Shown: positions 8,316-17,516 of the stretch, one piece after another | How positions within the stretch are numbered: position 1 is the first letter of the stretch | Layout of the letters: every line of letters starts with the position of its first letter | From: Marinilabiliaceae bacterium ANBcel2 | GTDB taxonomy: Bacteria > Bacteroidota > Bacteroidia > Bacteroidales > Marinilabiliaceae | Length of the DNA: 42,187 nucleotides | Assembly: GCA_029688995.1 (NCBI GenBank) | Contig: JARULA010000016.1 | Location: forward strand, 1 to 42,187 | Reading direction: 5' to 3' | Position numbers and translations under genes: made by a program | Notes under the pieces: generated by a model | Databases searched by the model: none | What the model was told of the DNA's origin: nothing | Seen by the model: only the letters and a program-made list of their open reading frames with translations

Positions 8316-9035
8316 ATGATAAATTTAGCAATTGACAGGGGAAACAGCTATATAAAAAGTGCTGTTTTTGACCAAAACACGTTAATTTCATCTGACTGTA
8401 TCAATAGTTTTGATAAAAAATTTTTTGAGAATATTATAACACGCTACAACCCTGACGCTGCTATCCTATCGTCGGTTAAGGATGAAGAAGAGATAACTCA
8501 ATTTATTTCAAGCATCTCCCGCTTTATAATATTAGATCATAATACTCCCCTGCCCTTCAATAATATGTATAAAACACCTGAAAAACTAGGAAAGGATCGC
8601 CTGGCAGGCATTGCAGGAGCAGAGCAAGTTTATCCGGAGAGCAACATATTACTAATTGATGCCGGAACAGCAGTAACATATGATATCCTATTAAATAACA
8701 AAAATTATATTGGCGGAGATATATCACCCGGACTTGCAATGCGGTTTAAGGCATTAAACCAATTTACAGGAAAACTTCCTCTGGTAAAAAAGCCCTATAA
8801 CAGCAACTTTCCAGGAGCTGACACCGATAATGCTGTTGCATCAGGAGTAATTAATGGAATGGTTTTTGAAATAAGTGGTTACATTAATATGTGTAAAGCA
8901 AAATGGGATAATTTAAAAATAATATTAACAGGTGGTGATGCTAATTTTTTTGTGAAAAGATTAAAAAGCTACATCTTTGTAGACTCAAATTTAGTACTCA
9001 CTGGACTAAACCGAATTTTAGAATATAATGCATAA
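8316..9035 (+). CDS. coaX: Type III pantothenate kinase
   Basis: Phosphorylates pantothenate in the first step of coenzyme A synthesis. The 239-residue ASKHA-fold protein has the N-terminal phosphate motif IDRGNSYIKSAVF, the central KLGKDRLAGIAGA segment typical of CoaX, DAGTAVTYDI (about residues 116-125), GGDISPGLAMRF and the C-terminal LTGGDA motif. Length and order of motifs match the family. It overlaps the downstream outer-membrane protein gene by eight bases, so it heads a run of envelope genes. Its metabolic role is unrelated to them. Confidence 0.93.
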   Translation: MINLAIDRGNSYIKSAVFDQNTLISSDCINSFDKKFFENIITRYNPDAAILSSVKDEEEITQFISSISRFIILDHNTPLPFNNMYKTPEKLGKDRLAGIAGAEQVYPESNILLIDAGTAVTYDILLNNKNYIGGDISPGLAMRFKALNQFTGKLPLVKKPYNSNFPGADTDNAVASGVINGMVFEISGYINMCKAKWDNLKIILTGGDANFFVKRLKSYIFVDSNLVLTGLNRILEYNA

Positions 9036-10320
9036 ACTTATCAGAAACCTGCTTACAGGAATAGTTATAATTACAAGTATAAACACTGTTCACTCTCAAT
9101 CAAAAACCTATTCCCCTTTTTCGAGACACGGATTGGGAGAATTGAACTACCGGGGATTTGGACGCAACGATGCAATGGGTAATACAGGTATCGGTGTAAG
9201 ATCATCGCTGCATCTTAACAGTATGAATCCGGCATCTTATAATGCAATAGACTCTACCTCCTTCTTTTTTGAAGCAGGAATAAGCAACTATATTCAGCAA
9301 TTAAAGCTTGGGGATGATACTCAAACATTTTCAGACATCGATTATGACTATTTTGCTCTGGGAATACCTCTATCATCAAATGCCGCAGTATCTGTAGGCT
9401 TACGCCCGGCAGTACGTACAGGATATGAATTCGAATTAATCGACAACGGAGATAATCCTGTAGGACATCGTGCACTTGGAACAGGAAATATAACATCGTT
9501 ATATGGAGGATTTGCTTACAATGTTACCCCCGAATTATCACTGGGAGTTCATGGAACCTACTGGTTTGGTGATATTACACACACCTCTTTTCAAGAGTTT
9601 ATAAACGATCCCCATGCATATAAATATGGAGTAAAAAACGAACATGATATAAGCACATTTTTTATTGATTTTGGAGCACAATACACTCATCAATTATCAG
9701 ATCAAAGACATATAACTGTAGGGGCAGTTTTTCGCCCCACAACAAGCATGAACGGAAGCACGTCGGCCCTGCTTGCACGAAGTTTAAGCAATTATGATAT
9801 AGAGGGAAACCTTTTTATGGAAAATGATACAGTTAGTTCGGGCACTTATGAAATAGATTGGAATGGTAGTATTGCAGAATTACCGGCAAAATATGGAATA
9901 GGTGCCTCATATGTTATTGAAGATAAACTAACTTTAGCAGCAGACTATGAGAGGCAACAATGGGGAGAAGTTAATTTTCCCGATAATATATCCCAATTAG
10001 CCAATTCTCAATATATAGGAGCTGGCGCAGAGTATATTCCCGATTTACGAACAGGATCGGGTTATTTTCAAAGAGTAAGATATAGGGCTGGTATTCATTA
10101 TAGAGAAGACTATCTTAAAATAGACGGAGATCAAATTCAGGACATTGGCATGAGTTTTGGACTGGGTTTACCTGTAGGAAGAACCAGAACGTCTATAAAT
10201 TTGGGTGTAGAATTTGGAAAAAGAAGTACAAACAGTAACCAGATAAGTGAAAACTACACCAGAATATCACTAAATTTTACAATGCATGAGAACTGGTTCC
10301 GCCAAAGAAGAATACAATAA
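9028..10320 (+). CDS. Outer-membrane beta-barrel protein, function unknown
   Basis: The 430-residue protein starts with a signal peptide (about residues 1-23, ending near VHSQ). It then has YSPFSRHGLGELN and NAMGNTGIGVR-like sequence followed by NSMNPASYNAIDSTSF, a pattern common in porin-like outer-membrane proteins of Bacteroidota. The rest is rich in alternating polar/hydrophobic strands with Gly and aromatic residues, as in a transmembrane beta-barrel; FadL-like or PorP-like folds are alternatives. It overlaps coaX by eight bases and precedes a TPR protein and lptC, so a role in envelope biogenesis or transport is a reasonable guess. No substrate can be assigned. Confidence 0.8.
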   Translation: MHKLIRNLLTGIVIITSINTVHSQSKTYSPFSRHGLGELNYRGFGRNDAMGNTGIGVRSSLHLNSMNPASYNAIDSTSFFFEAGISNYIQQLKLGDDTQTFSDIDYDYFALGIPLSSNAAVSVGLRPAVRTGYEFELIDNGDNPVGHRALGTGNITSLYGGFAYNVTPELSLGVHGTYWFGDITHTSFQEFINDPHAYKYGVKNEHDISTFFIDFGAQYTHQLSDQRHITVGAVFRPTTSMNGSTSALLARSLSNYDIEGNLFMENDTVSSGTYEIDWNGSIAELPAKYGIGASYVIEDKLTLAADYERQQWGEVNFPDNISQLANSQYIGAGAEYIPDLRTGSGYFQRVRYRAGIHYREDYLKIDGDQIQDIGMSFGLGLPVGRTRTSINLGVEFGKRSTNSNQISENYTRISLNFTMHENWFRQRRIQ

Positions 10321-10368
10321 ATATTTTAAGCCAAACTATTATAATTTATCAATTAAAACAGTAAAGAG

Positions 10369-11727
10369 ATGAAAGCGATAAAATTAATAACACTAGGATT
10401 ATTAATATCCGCAATGGGCACAACAGTAGCTCAAACGGGTCGTGAATCCGGCACACAGTACGGAGTGGGGCAGGACAGCATTCAATGCTTAAGAAGTTTA
10501 TCTTTATATAGTGAAAACTTTAGAAATAATAATTATGAAGCTGCCTTTAATTCATGGGAAGCTGCTTTTAATAATTGTCCTGCATCAACTGTCAACTTAT
10601 ACATTGATGGTAGAACAATGGTCAGGGATAAAATCGAAAACAATGAAGATCCCGAACGTTTCGAAGAACTCTTTCAACTGTTAATGCAGATTCATGATCA
10701 ACGTATAGAGTTTTTTGGAGACCATCAAAGATCTCCCGAACCTGTTATAAAGGGTAATAAAGCACTAGATATGCTTCGTTACAAAAGAAATGACAGATCG
10801 GTAACTGAGGAAGCTTACGACCTTTTAAAGGTAGCAATAAACGAATTGAGGACAGATGCACAACCAGCATTCTTAATTACATTTATGAATGTTTCTGTTA
10901 ACATGTACAACTTAGGACAGATAACTCCTCAGGACATAGTTCAAAACTACACGATGCTGGCAGAAATTATTGACAGAAAACTTAAAGATCAAGCTTATGC
11001 AAGGCAGCATAATGCATTAGAAGATATTAAAGATGGTGTAGAGAGAATGTTTGCAAATAGTGGAGCAGCCAGTTGCAGTGTTATTGAAGAAATTTATGGC
11101 CCACAGCTTGAAGATAACAAAAATGATCTTGCATGGTTACAAAGAGTTAGTAGATTGCTGGCAAGAGGATTGTGTGAAGATTCAGAACTTCTTTATCATG
11201 TGTCAGAATATCAACACAACATTGAACCTTCGGCATCATCGGCGTTCGGACTGGCAAGAATGAATCTTCAAAATGATAATGTTGAAAGAGCTATTGAATA
11301 TTTTGAGCAGGCTGTAGAGTTAACCGAAAGTGATTTGCAAAAGAGTGAATATCTTCACCAACTCTCTATGATCTACCTTTCACAGGACAGGTATTCAGCT
11401 GCAAGACGTGAAGCTCAAAGAGCTATCAGTGTTCGTCCCGACTGGGGAGAGCCATATATAATAATAGGACAGGCATATGCAGCATCGGCTGACCAGGTAG
11501 GTGAATCCTCATTTGAAACCAAAACAGTATTTTGGGCTGCTGTAGATAAATTTATTAAAGCTAAATCGGTAGATCCGGAAGTTGAAGATAGAGCCAATGA
11601 ATATATTGACACTTATTCAGCCCACTTCCCTGCAAGTGATGAGATATTTTTTGAAGGATTTGAAATTGGAGAAACCTATACAGTAGGTGGATGGATTAAC
11701 GAAAGAACTACTGTAAGAGCCAATTAA
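10369..11727 (+). CDS. Secreted tetratricopeptide-repeat protein
   Basis: A 452-residue protein with a signal peptide (about residues 1-21, cleaved near VAQT). The middle is alpha-helical. The region around residues 285-375 contains TPR-like repeats (AFGLARMNLQNDNVERAIEY, then an SEYLHQLSMIYLSQDRYSAA block and a third copy around GEPYIIIGQAY). It is probably periplasmic and a protein-protein interaction scaffold. It lies between the barrel gene (48-base gap) and lptC (9-base gap), suggesting a partner among outer-membrane assembly proteins. Exact function unknown. Confidence 0.8.
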   Translation: MKAIKLITLGLLISAMGTTVAQTGRESGTQYGVGQDSIQCLRSLSLYSENFRNNNYEAAFNSWEAAFNNCPASTVNLYIDGRTMVRDKIENNEDPERFEELFQLLMQIHDQRIEFFGDHQRSPEPVIKGNKALDMLRYKRNDRSVTEEAYDLLKVAINELRTDAQPAFLITFMNVSVNMYNLGQITPQDIVQNYTMLAEIIDRKLKDQAYARQHNALEDIKDGVERMFANSGAASCSVIEEIYGPQLEDNKNDLAWLQRVSRLLARGLCEDSELLYHVSEYQHNIEPSASSAFGLARMNLQNDNVERAIEYFEQAVELTESDLQKSEYLHQLSMIYLSQDRYSAARREAQRAISVRPDWGEPYIIIGQAYAASADQVGESSFETKTVFWAAVDKFIKAKSVDPEVEDRANEYIDTYSAHFPASDEIFFEGFEIGETYTVGGWINERTTVRAN

Positions 11728-11736
11728 AATTCAGCT

Positions 11737-12342
11737 GTGAAAAAAAGCTATAAAACAATAAATAAAAAAAGCATAACAAACAGCCTTGTAAGGCTGTTTG
11801 TTATGCTTTTTTTTATATTACTACAAAGCTGCTCTCCCAACAAGCCCGATGAGATAAAAGAGCTCACCAACAGAGATGAATTACCTGGTTTAGCTTTACA
11901 TGAACTAACAACAACAGTTACTGATTCAGGAAAAATCAAATATAGATTTATCACCCCTGAAATGTTACAATTTGACAGTAGAAAAGAGCCAACTATAGAG
12001 TTTCCACAAGGGCTACATCTTTATGTGTATGATACTACACAAACTGTAGAATCGCAAATAAAATGTAATGAGGCAATTTATCACCAAAGCGAAGAATTAT
12101 GGGAGCTTCGCAAAGATGTTGAAGCTGTTAATGCAGATGGTGATGTTATCAACACCGAGCTCCTATTTTGGGATTCAAAAAATCAAACAATTTATTCAGA
12201 TAAGTTCATCAAAATCACTACCGACACAGAAATAATTACCGGTTACGGTTTTGAATCGGATGAAAGAATAGAAAATTATAAAATTAACAATATTAGCGGC
12301 ATACTAGAAGTAGATGAGCAGCAAGATAGAGAATCTGAATAA
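11737..12342 (+). CDS. lptC: LPS export component LptC, lipoprotein-like
   Basis: Likely the periplasmic bridge protein that receives lipopolysaccharide from the LptBFG transporter. The 201-residue protein has an N-terminal signal with LLQSC at residues 28-32, a lipobox, instead of the transmembrane anchor of the Escherichia coli protein. The rest is the LptC-type beta-jellyroll (GLHLYVYD, IKCNEAIYHQ, WELRKDVEAVNADGDVINTELLFWD, DKFIKITT). The start is GTG; a later ATG at 11803 would give a signal without positive charge, so GTG is preferred. A perfect 24-bp inverted repeat (11764-11813) covers codons 10-26, so translation of this end must cross a strong hairpin. Confidence 0.82.
   Translation: MKKSYKTINKKSITNSLVRLFVMLFFILLQSCSPNKPDEIKELTNRDELPGLALHELTTTVTDSGKIKYRFITPEMLQFDSRKEPTIEFPQGLHLYVYDTTQTVESQIKCNEAIYHQSEELWELRKDVEAVNADGDVINTELLFWDSKNQTIYSDKFIKITTDTEIITGYGFESDERIENYKINNISGILEVDEQQDRESE
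11764..11813. terminator. Perfect 24-bp inverted repeat with terminator architecture inside lptC start
   Basis: Arms 11764-11787 and 11790-11813 are exact reverse complements separated by two bases. Each strand reads A-run, GC-containing stem, T-run, the layout of a bidirectional intrinsic terminator. It lies in the signal-peptide region of lptC, 36 bases after the upstream TPR gene stop. It may end the upstream transcript partly (attenuation) or hide the lptC start in mRNA structure. Confidence 0.7.
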
Positions 12343-12412
12343 AACTAAATTTAAAAATTTACAAAAAATAAATTAACTTAGGCAAACGAATTCATCTATC
12401 GTTACTTAAAGA

Positions 12413-13681
12413 ATGAATCAATTCTCCATTATACTTATAACAATAGTATTATCTGCCTTTTTCTCAGGCAGTGAGATGGCTTTTTTATCAACAAACAAAT
12501 TGATCATTGAGCTTAACCGCAAAAGACATCCCTTTCTGAGCAAAATAACAGATCTTTTTCACAGAAATGCCGGACTCTTTATATCGACAATACTTATAGG
12601 CAATAATATTGCGCTCGTAATTTATGGTATTGTCACGGCAAATCTTATAGAACCAGAGCTTGCAAAATATTTCAACTCTGATTTTTCAATTCTTATGGCT
12701 AAAACAGTTATAAGTACAATCGTTATATTAATAGGAGCAGAATTTGTTCCCAAAATAATATTTCGTCTTAATCCCGGAGCAACCCTCAATATTTTAGCTC
12801 TACCACTACTCGCTTTTTATGGAGTCTTTTACCCGCTGTCAAGATTAACTCTTAACATCTCAAACTTTTTTATTAAACAGGTGCTTAAGGCACCAGAAAA
12901 ACCTCAAAAAGAGAGACTTATAATAGGTAGAGTTGATTTAAATTATCTTATCAGTGATCAACAAGAAAAAGCTAAAGAGCAGCTCCCTCTTCCGGAGGAG
13001 ATGAAGTTTTTTAAAAATGCACTCGACTTTTCAGATGTCAAAGTAAGGGAGTGTTCAGTTCCCAGAACAGAGTTGGAGGCAGTAGATATTGAAGAAGATT
13101 TGGAGATTGTAAAAGAAAGATTCATAGAGACCGGATTTTCAAAAATTTTAGTCTATAAAGAGAGTATCGATAACATTGTAGGATATGCTCATGTTTCATC
13201 CCTCTTCAAAAACCCCCAAAAGCTAAAAAACGTAGTAAGTCCGATCTCTGTTGTACCCGAAACCATGATGGCCAGTAAACTTTTAGAGATTTTCACAAAA
13301 AAGCATAAAAGCATCGTTCTTGTAGTAGATGAATTCGGCGGAACATCAGGCATAGTTACCTTAGAGGATATTCTTGAAGAGATATTTGGTGAAATTGATG
13401 ATGAACATGATACATCTGATATGATAGAGAAAAAAATTGAAAATAATATATTCCAGTTTTCAGGAAGACTGGAGATTGATTATCTAAATGAAAAGTATAA
13501 TATCAATTTACCTGTATCAAATGAATACGAAACCTTAGCAGGATTAATATTATATCTTAATGAATCAATCCCTGAACCTGAAGAAAAGATAGAAACAGAA
13601 AGTTTTATTTTTAAAATAAAAAAAGCTTCAAAATCAAAAATAGAACTAGTACAGATAGAACTGCTTAATAATTTAAAATAA
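12413..13681 (+). CDS. CNNM/CorC-type membrane protein (DUF21, CBS, CorC_HlyC domains)
   Basis: The 422-residue protein begins with a DUF21 membrane domain (about residues 1-190) with the signature SAFFSGSEMAFLSTNKL and three or four hydrophobic segments. A CBS pair follows (about 195-330; PRTELEAVD, then VVDEFGGTSGIVTLEDILEEIFGEI), and then a C-terminal CorC_HlyC domain (about 345-420). Family members are implicated in Mg2+/Co2+ export or resistance; the name hemolysin is historical. In Bacteroidota this class includes GldE, associated with gliding, but nothing here proves that role. It follows lptC after 70 bases and precedes a PpiD-like chaperone gene. Confidence 0.9.
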   Translation: MNQFSIILITIVLSAFFSGSEMAFLSTNKLIIELNRKRHPFLSKITDLFHRNAGLFISTILIGNNIALVIYGIVTANLIEPELAKYFNSDFSILMAKTVISTIVILIGAEFVPKIIFRLNPGATLNILALPLLAFYGVFYPLSRLTLNISNFFIKQVLKAPEKPQKERLIIGRVDLNYLISDQQEKAKEQLPLPEEMKFFKNALDFSDVKVRECSVPRTELEAVDIEEDLEIVKERFIETGFSKILVYKESIDNIVGYAHVSSLFKNPQKLKNVVSPISVVPETMMASKLLEIFTKKHKSIVLVVDEFGGTSGIVTLEDILEEIFGEIDDEHDTSDMIEKKIENNIFQFSGRLEIDYLNEKYNINLPVSNEYETLAGLILYLNESIPEPEEKIETESFIFKIKKASKSKIELVQIELLNNLK

Positions 13682-13778
13682 AAGAGCTATACTTTATAAA
13701 AGTGAAATAAGATAGTACCACATTTTTTTGTATATTCGTAGCCGTTTTGAAACGCAAAAATTTAAATTTCTATTTAGA

Positions 13779-15872
13779 ATGGCAACTTTAGAAAGAATAC
13801 GCAGTAAAGGAGGAATACTCGTCGCCATATTTATTGGTTTCGCTTTGTTTGCATTTATAATGATGGATTTCATGGGATCAGGAGATGCTATGTTTCAAAG
13901 AGGCCAAACAGAGTTGGCTAATATAAATGGCACATCAATTGATATCCAGGATTTTCAAAGAAGAGTATCTGAGATAGAAGAGTTTACCAAACTCAACAGA
14001 GGTGTTAACTCCCTGTCAGCCGAAGAGGTTAACTCCATAAGAGATCAAGCATGGGAAGAACTTGTTATTACCACTCTGCTTAAAGAGAGATATGAACAGT
14101 TAGGAATAGAGGTAACCTCTGCCGAACTTATGGACATGGTAACAGGAAATAATATACACCCGTCTATAAGGCAGCATCCGCTTTTTATGAATCAGCAAAC
14201 AGGTAGCTTTGACCCTCAACAGGTTGTAAACTTTCTTATGGCAAAAGATCAGGATCCCACAGCCAATTTTTACTGGTCGGTTATGGAAAAGCAGCTGCTT
14301 CAGGAGCAACACAGAGTTAAATATGATAATATTTTAAGATGGGGTATGTACATCCCCTCGCTATGGCAAGAAAAAGAGATAAAGTCAAGAACCCGAGTTA
14401 CCGACTTTGACTATCTGCGTGCCCGAACATTAACAATAAGTGATGATGAAGTATCATTAACCGATAGAGAGATAGAAAATTATTATAATAACAATAAAGA
14501 TCGTTTCAAACAAGAGGCCTCCAGAGCTATTGAATATGTGAGATTCCAGGTTACTCCTACAGATGAGGATATTAAAAGAGCCGAAGATTGGATTAAAGAT
14601 ATGATAGATGATTTCTCTCATCCTGAAACAGATGCTGAACAATTTGTAAATTTAAATTCAGACGAACCATTTTCGGGTCGTTATCATCGTCCGCAGGAAT
14701 TTAGTTCTCAAATTGAGGATTTTGTACTTACATCCTCTCCGGGAGATGTTTATGGTCCCTATAGAGAAGATGAAAGCTTTAAAGCGGCAAGGCTTGTTGA
14801 TGTTAGCCAAATTCCTGACTCAGTAAGAGCAAGCCATATATTAATTCAGGAACCTACTCAACAACAGAGTCATCAACTTGCTGATAGCTTGATAAGTATT
14901 ATCAATGCAGGGGAAAGCTTTGCTGATTTGGCAAGAGACTACTCCATGGATCAGGGATCTGCCATAAATGGCGGAGACCTTGGATGGTTTCGTGAAGGAA
15001 TGATGGTTGAACCATTTAGTAATGCAGCATTCACTTCAAACATTGGAGATGTTGTAAAAACAGAAACAGAGTATGGAATACATATCATATATGTACAAAA
15101 TCAAAGCAGACCAGTAACAAAATACCAGGTAGCAACACTTGCCAGAGAAATAACCTACAGCTCGCAAACGTATCAAAATGTTTACAGTAAAGCCACACGT
15201 TTTGCTGCAAATAGCCAAACTGCTGATAATTTTGCCTCAACTGCAGAAGAAGAAGGATATAATATAAGATCAGCCTCAAACATAGGAATTAATGATCGTA
15301 GTGTAGGTAATATAGAAAATTCAAGAGAACTGGTTAGATGGGTTTATGAAGCAGAGCCGGGAGAAATGTCACAGGTGCTTGAATTTGAAGATCAATTTGT
15401 AGTAGCAAATCTTGTATCAAAAACAGAAAAGGGGGTTGAGCCGCTATCAAATGTTAGAGCACAAATTGAATCTGTTTTGCTTCGCGAGAAAAAAGCAGAT
15501 TTGTTGGCAGAGCGCCTTAAAGAATTTAAAGATGAGGGCTTAAATCTAACGGAAATAGCAACTAAAGTAGAAGGTGATATTAGCTTTGCTGAAGAGATTT
15601 CATTTGAAACAAGGCAGATACCGGGAGCTGGAATTGAACCAGGATTGTCTGGATTAGCTGCTCATTCACCCCTAAACCAAATTGCAGGACCAGTCAAAGG
15701 AAACAACGGTGTTTACCTTATACAAGTTACCAATGAGTACGATAAAGAGGTTGATGAAAACTCCTTAAGACAAGAGTTTATGCAGCTGATATCTACTAAA
15801 ACAAATCAACAGTTACCAGAATGGATAAAAGATAAGGCTGAGATAGAAGATAAAAGATTTAACTTCTACTAA
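13779..15872 (+). CDS. PpiD/SurA-like periplasmic peptidyl-prolyl isomerase
   Basis: Membrane-anchored periplasmic folding factor. The protein from the ATG at 13779 has 697 residues. An upstream in-frame TTG at 13728 would add 17 residues before the membrane anchor and is rejected. A short cytoplasmic MATLERIRSKGG is followed by one transmembrane helix (about 12-30). A SurA-N-like helical region spans about 38-190. One clear parvulin domain lies at about 348-440 (ASHILIQ, FADLARDYSMD, GGDLGWFREGMMVEPFSNAAF, GIHIIYV), and a second weaker PPIase-like region near the C-terminus. It fits as a chaperone for exported or outer-membrane proteins and ends the envelope gene run. Confidence 0.9.
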   Translation: MATLERIRSKGGILVAIFIGFALFAFIMMDFMGSGDAMFQRGQTELANINGTSIDIQDFQRRVSEIEEFTKLNRGVNSLSAEEVNSIRDQAWEELVITTLLKERYEQLGIEVTSAELMDMVTGNNIHPSIRQHPLFMNQQTGSFDPQQVVNFLMAKDQDPTANFYWSVMEKQLLQEQHRVKYDNILRWGMYIPSLWQEKEIKSRTRVTDFDYLRARTLTISDDEVSLTDREIENYYNNNKDRFKQEASRAIEYVRFQVTPTDEDIKRAEDWIKDMIDDFSHPETDAEQFVNLNSDEPFSGRYHRPQEFSSQIEDFVLTSSPGDVYGPYREDESFKAARLVDVSQIPDSVRASHILIQEPTQQQSHQLADSLISIINAGESFADLARDYSMDQGSAINGGDLGWFREGMMVEPFSNAAFTSNIGDVVKTETEYGIHIIYVQNQSRPVTKYQVATLAREITYSSQTYQNVYSKATRFAANSQTADNFASTAEEEGYNIRSASNIGINDRSVGNIENSRELVRWVYEAEPGEMSQVLEFEDQFVVANLVSKTEKGVEPLSNVRAQIESVLLREKKADLLAERLKEFKDEGLNLTEIATKVEGDISFAEEISFETRQIPGAGIEPGLSGLAAHSPLNQIAGPVKGNNGVYLIQVTNEYDKEVDENSLRQEFMQLISTKTNQQLPEWIKDKAEIEDKRFNFY

Positions 15873-15896
15873 TAGTCAGGTAAAAAAATAGAAAAT

Positions 15897-15936
15897 AAAA
15901 AACGAGACTCTTTTAAAAAGGAGTCTCGTTTTTTAT
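15897..15936. terminator. Bidirectional terminator between ppiD-like gene and ftsZ
   Basis: Perfect 14-bp inverted repeat (15897-15910 with 15921-15934; core ACGAGACTC/GAGTCTCGT) with A and T runs on both flanks and a 10-base loop. Placed between convergent genes, it ends both the envelope operon (plus) and the dcw cluster (minus). Confidence 0.88.
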
Positions 15937-15961
15937 TAGTAGGTATAAATTAAATATCATG

Positions 15962-17503
15962 TTAATCAACATTATCATGTAAAAACCTATTATTATCACT
16001 CAGTTTTGAACCATCGCTATCTTTGTTGGAAATTGAGAACCGTGAAACCTTTACATCACCACTCTTTCCTTTTCTTTCACTATCGGCCATATATATTTTT
16101 CTCCGTTTAAAAGCAGGAACATTTTCCAACTCCTCAATACGAAGCTCATCATTTAAATCCTCAGGGTTAACCTTTACATTATCCCCGCCCACACTATTTT
16201 TAACATAAAAAGATGCATTATTATCTCCCGAATCAACAATTAGAGATCCCTCCTCTCCTGAGAAGGGATCTTCATCACTATTTTCGGAGCCATATAAAAT
16301 ATCAAACTTTCGTTTTTTCTCTTTATCCTCATCACTATAATTCACCACTCGGGGAGGTAACTCATCAGCCAAAAACTCTATAGTTTCTTGCTCATCAACT
16401 CCCAACTCCTCTTCTCTAATATCAATATCACCACTGGGACCAGATACAGTATGAAGGTTTCCCTCATTATCCATCTCCAGACGAGTACGCCGGGTATCAT
16501 GAAAGTCACTCCCTTTCTCCTCCATATTACTATAAGCAAATCCTGTTGCAATTATAGTAACTACAACCTCATCTTCAAGAGAGTTGTTTATACCGGTTCC
16601 CCATATAACAGAATCAACAGATTTACCCACAAGGGCATGAACATGATCAGTTATTTGACCAACCTCATCCATAGTAATTTCATCCGTTCCTGATGTAATA
16701 TTCAAAAGAATATTACCTGCTCCTGTTATATTATTATTGTTAAGCAAAGGAGACTCCAAAGCAGACTGGATAGCATCAATAGCTCTAAATTCACCAACAC
16801 CAGATCCTGATCCCATAATTGATACCCCACTATCTTTCATTACAGTTTCAACATCGGCAAAATCAACATTTATATATCCGTGAACAGTAATAATCTCGGC
16901 TATACCCCTTGCAGCAGTCGCTAAAACATCATCAGCCTTTGAAAAGGCATTACTTATTTTAAGATCTCCGTACATATCACGAAGCTTCTCATTATTAATA
17001 ATCAATAATGAATCTACATTATCTTCCATCGCAGAAATACCTTCAATGGCCTGGTCTATTCTGATTCTGCCTTCAAACTTAAAAGGGATTGTAACAATGC
17101 CAACAGTTAACAGTCCCATCTCCTTAGCTGTTTTAGCAATAACAGGTGCTGCACCGGTACCTGTACCTCCACCCATACCGGCAGTTATAAATACCATCTT
17201 GGTTCCATCCTCCAGCACCCTTTTCATATCCTGAATGCTTTCTATTGCTGCCTGACGACCTCTCTCAGGTTTATTACCTGCACCATTTCCCTCAGTAAGA
17301 GTCTCTCCTAATCGTACTTTAATGGGTACAGGACTATTCATTAATGCTTGCGAATCGGTGTTACAAACAACGAAATTCACATCTGTAATGCCCTGCTCAT
17401 ACATGTAGTTTACAGCATTACTACCTCCTCCTCCAACACCTATTACCTTAATAATAGATGAGCGGCTAACGGGCATATCAAAATTCATAAGGTCATCTGT
17501 CAT
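15962..17503 (-). CDS. ftsZ: Cell division protein FtsZ
   Basis: Tubulin-like GTPase that forms the cytokinetic ring. In 513 residues it shows GGGGSNAVN (24-32), the GTP-binding GGGTGTG (111-117) and the T7 synergy loop NVDFADV (212-218). The long acidic C-terminal linker is typical of Bacteroidota. A conserved FtsA-binding-type peptide, NVPAFKRRK, lies at 461-469, about 44 residues before the end. The true C-terminus is NRFLHDNVD. It is the last gene of the dcw cluster, 13 bases after ftsA, and is followed by a strong terminator. Confidence 0.98.
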   Translation of the reverse strand: MTDDLMNFDMPVSRSSIIKVIGVGGGGSNAVNYMYEQGITDVNFVVCNTDSQALMNSPVPIKVRLGETLTEGNGAGNKPERGRQAAIESIQDMKRVLEDGTKMVFITAGMGGGTGTGAAPVIAKTAKEMGLLTVGIVTIPFKFEGRIRIDQAIEGISAMEDNVDSLLIINNEKLRDMYGDLKISNAFSKADDVLATAARGIAEIITVHGYINVDFADVETVMKDSGVSIMGSGSGVGEFRAIDAIQSALESPLLNNNNITGAGNILLNITSGTDEITMDEVGQITDHVHALVGKSVDSVIWGTGINNSLEDEVVVTIIATGFAYSNMEEKGSDFHDTRRTRLEMDNEGNLHTVSGPSGDIDIREEELGVDEQETIEFLADELPPRVVNYSDEDKEKKRKFDILYGSENSDEDPFSGEEGSLIVDSGDNNASFYVKNSVGGDNVKVNPEDLNDELRIEELENVPAFKRRKIYMADSERKGKSGDVKVSRFSISNKDSDGSKLSDNNRFLHDNVD

Positions 17504-17516
17504 ACTTAATCACATT

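Noticed and set aside
11764-11813. Inverted repeat in lptC as an insertion-sequence end
   Set aside because: No second copy, target duplication or transposase was seen; the A/T-flanked hairpin fits a terminator better.
13728-13778. TTG start adding 17 residues to the PpiD-like protein
   Set aside because: The extension would precede a normal short N-terminus and membrane anchor; the ATG at 13779 gives the usual family start.
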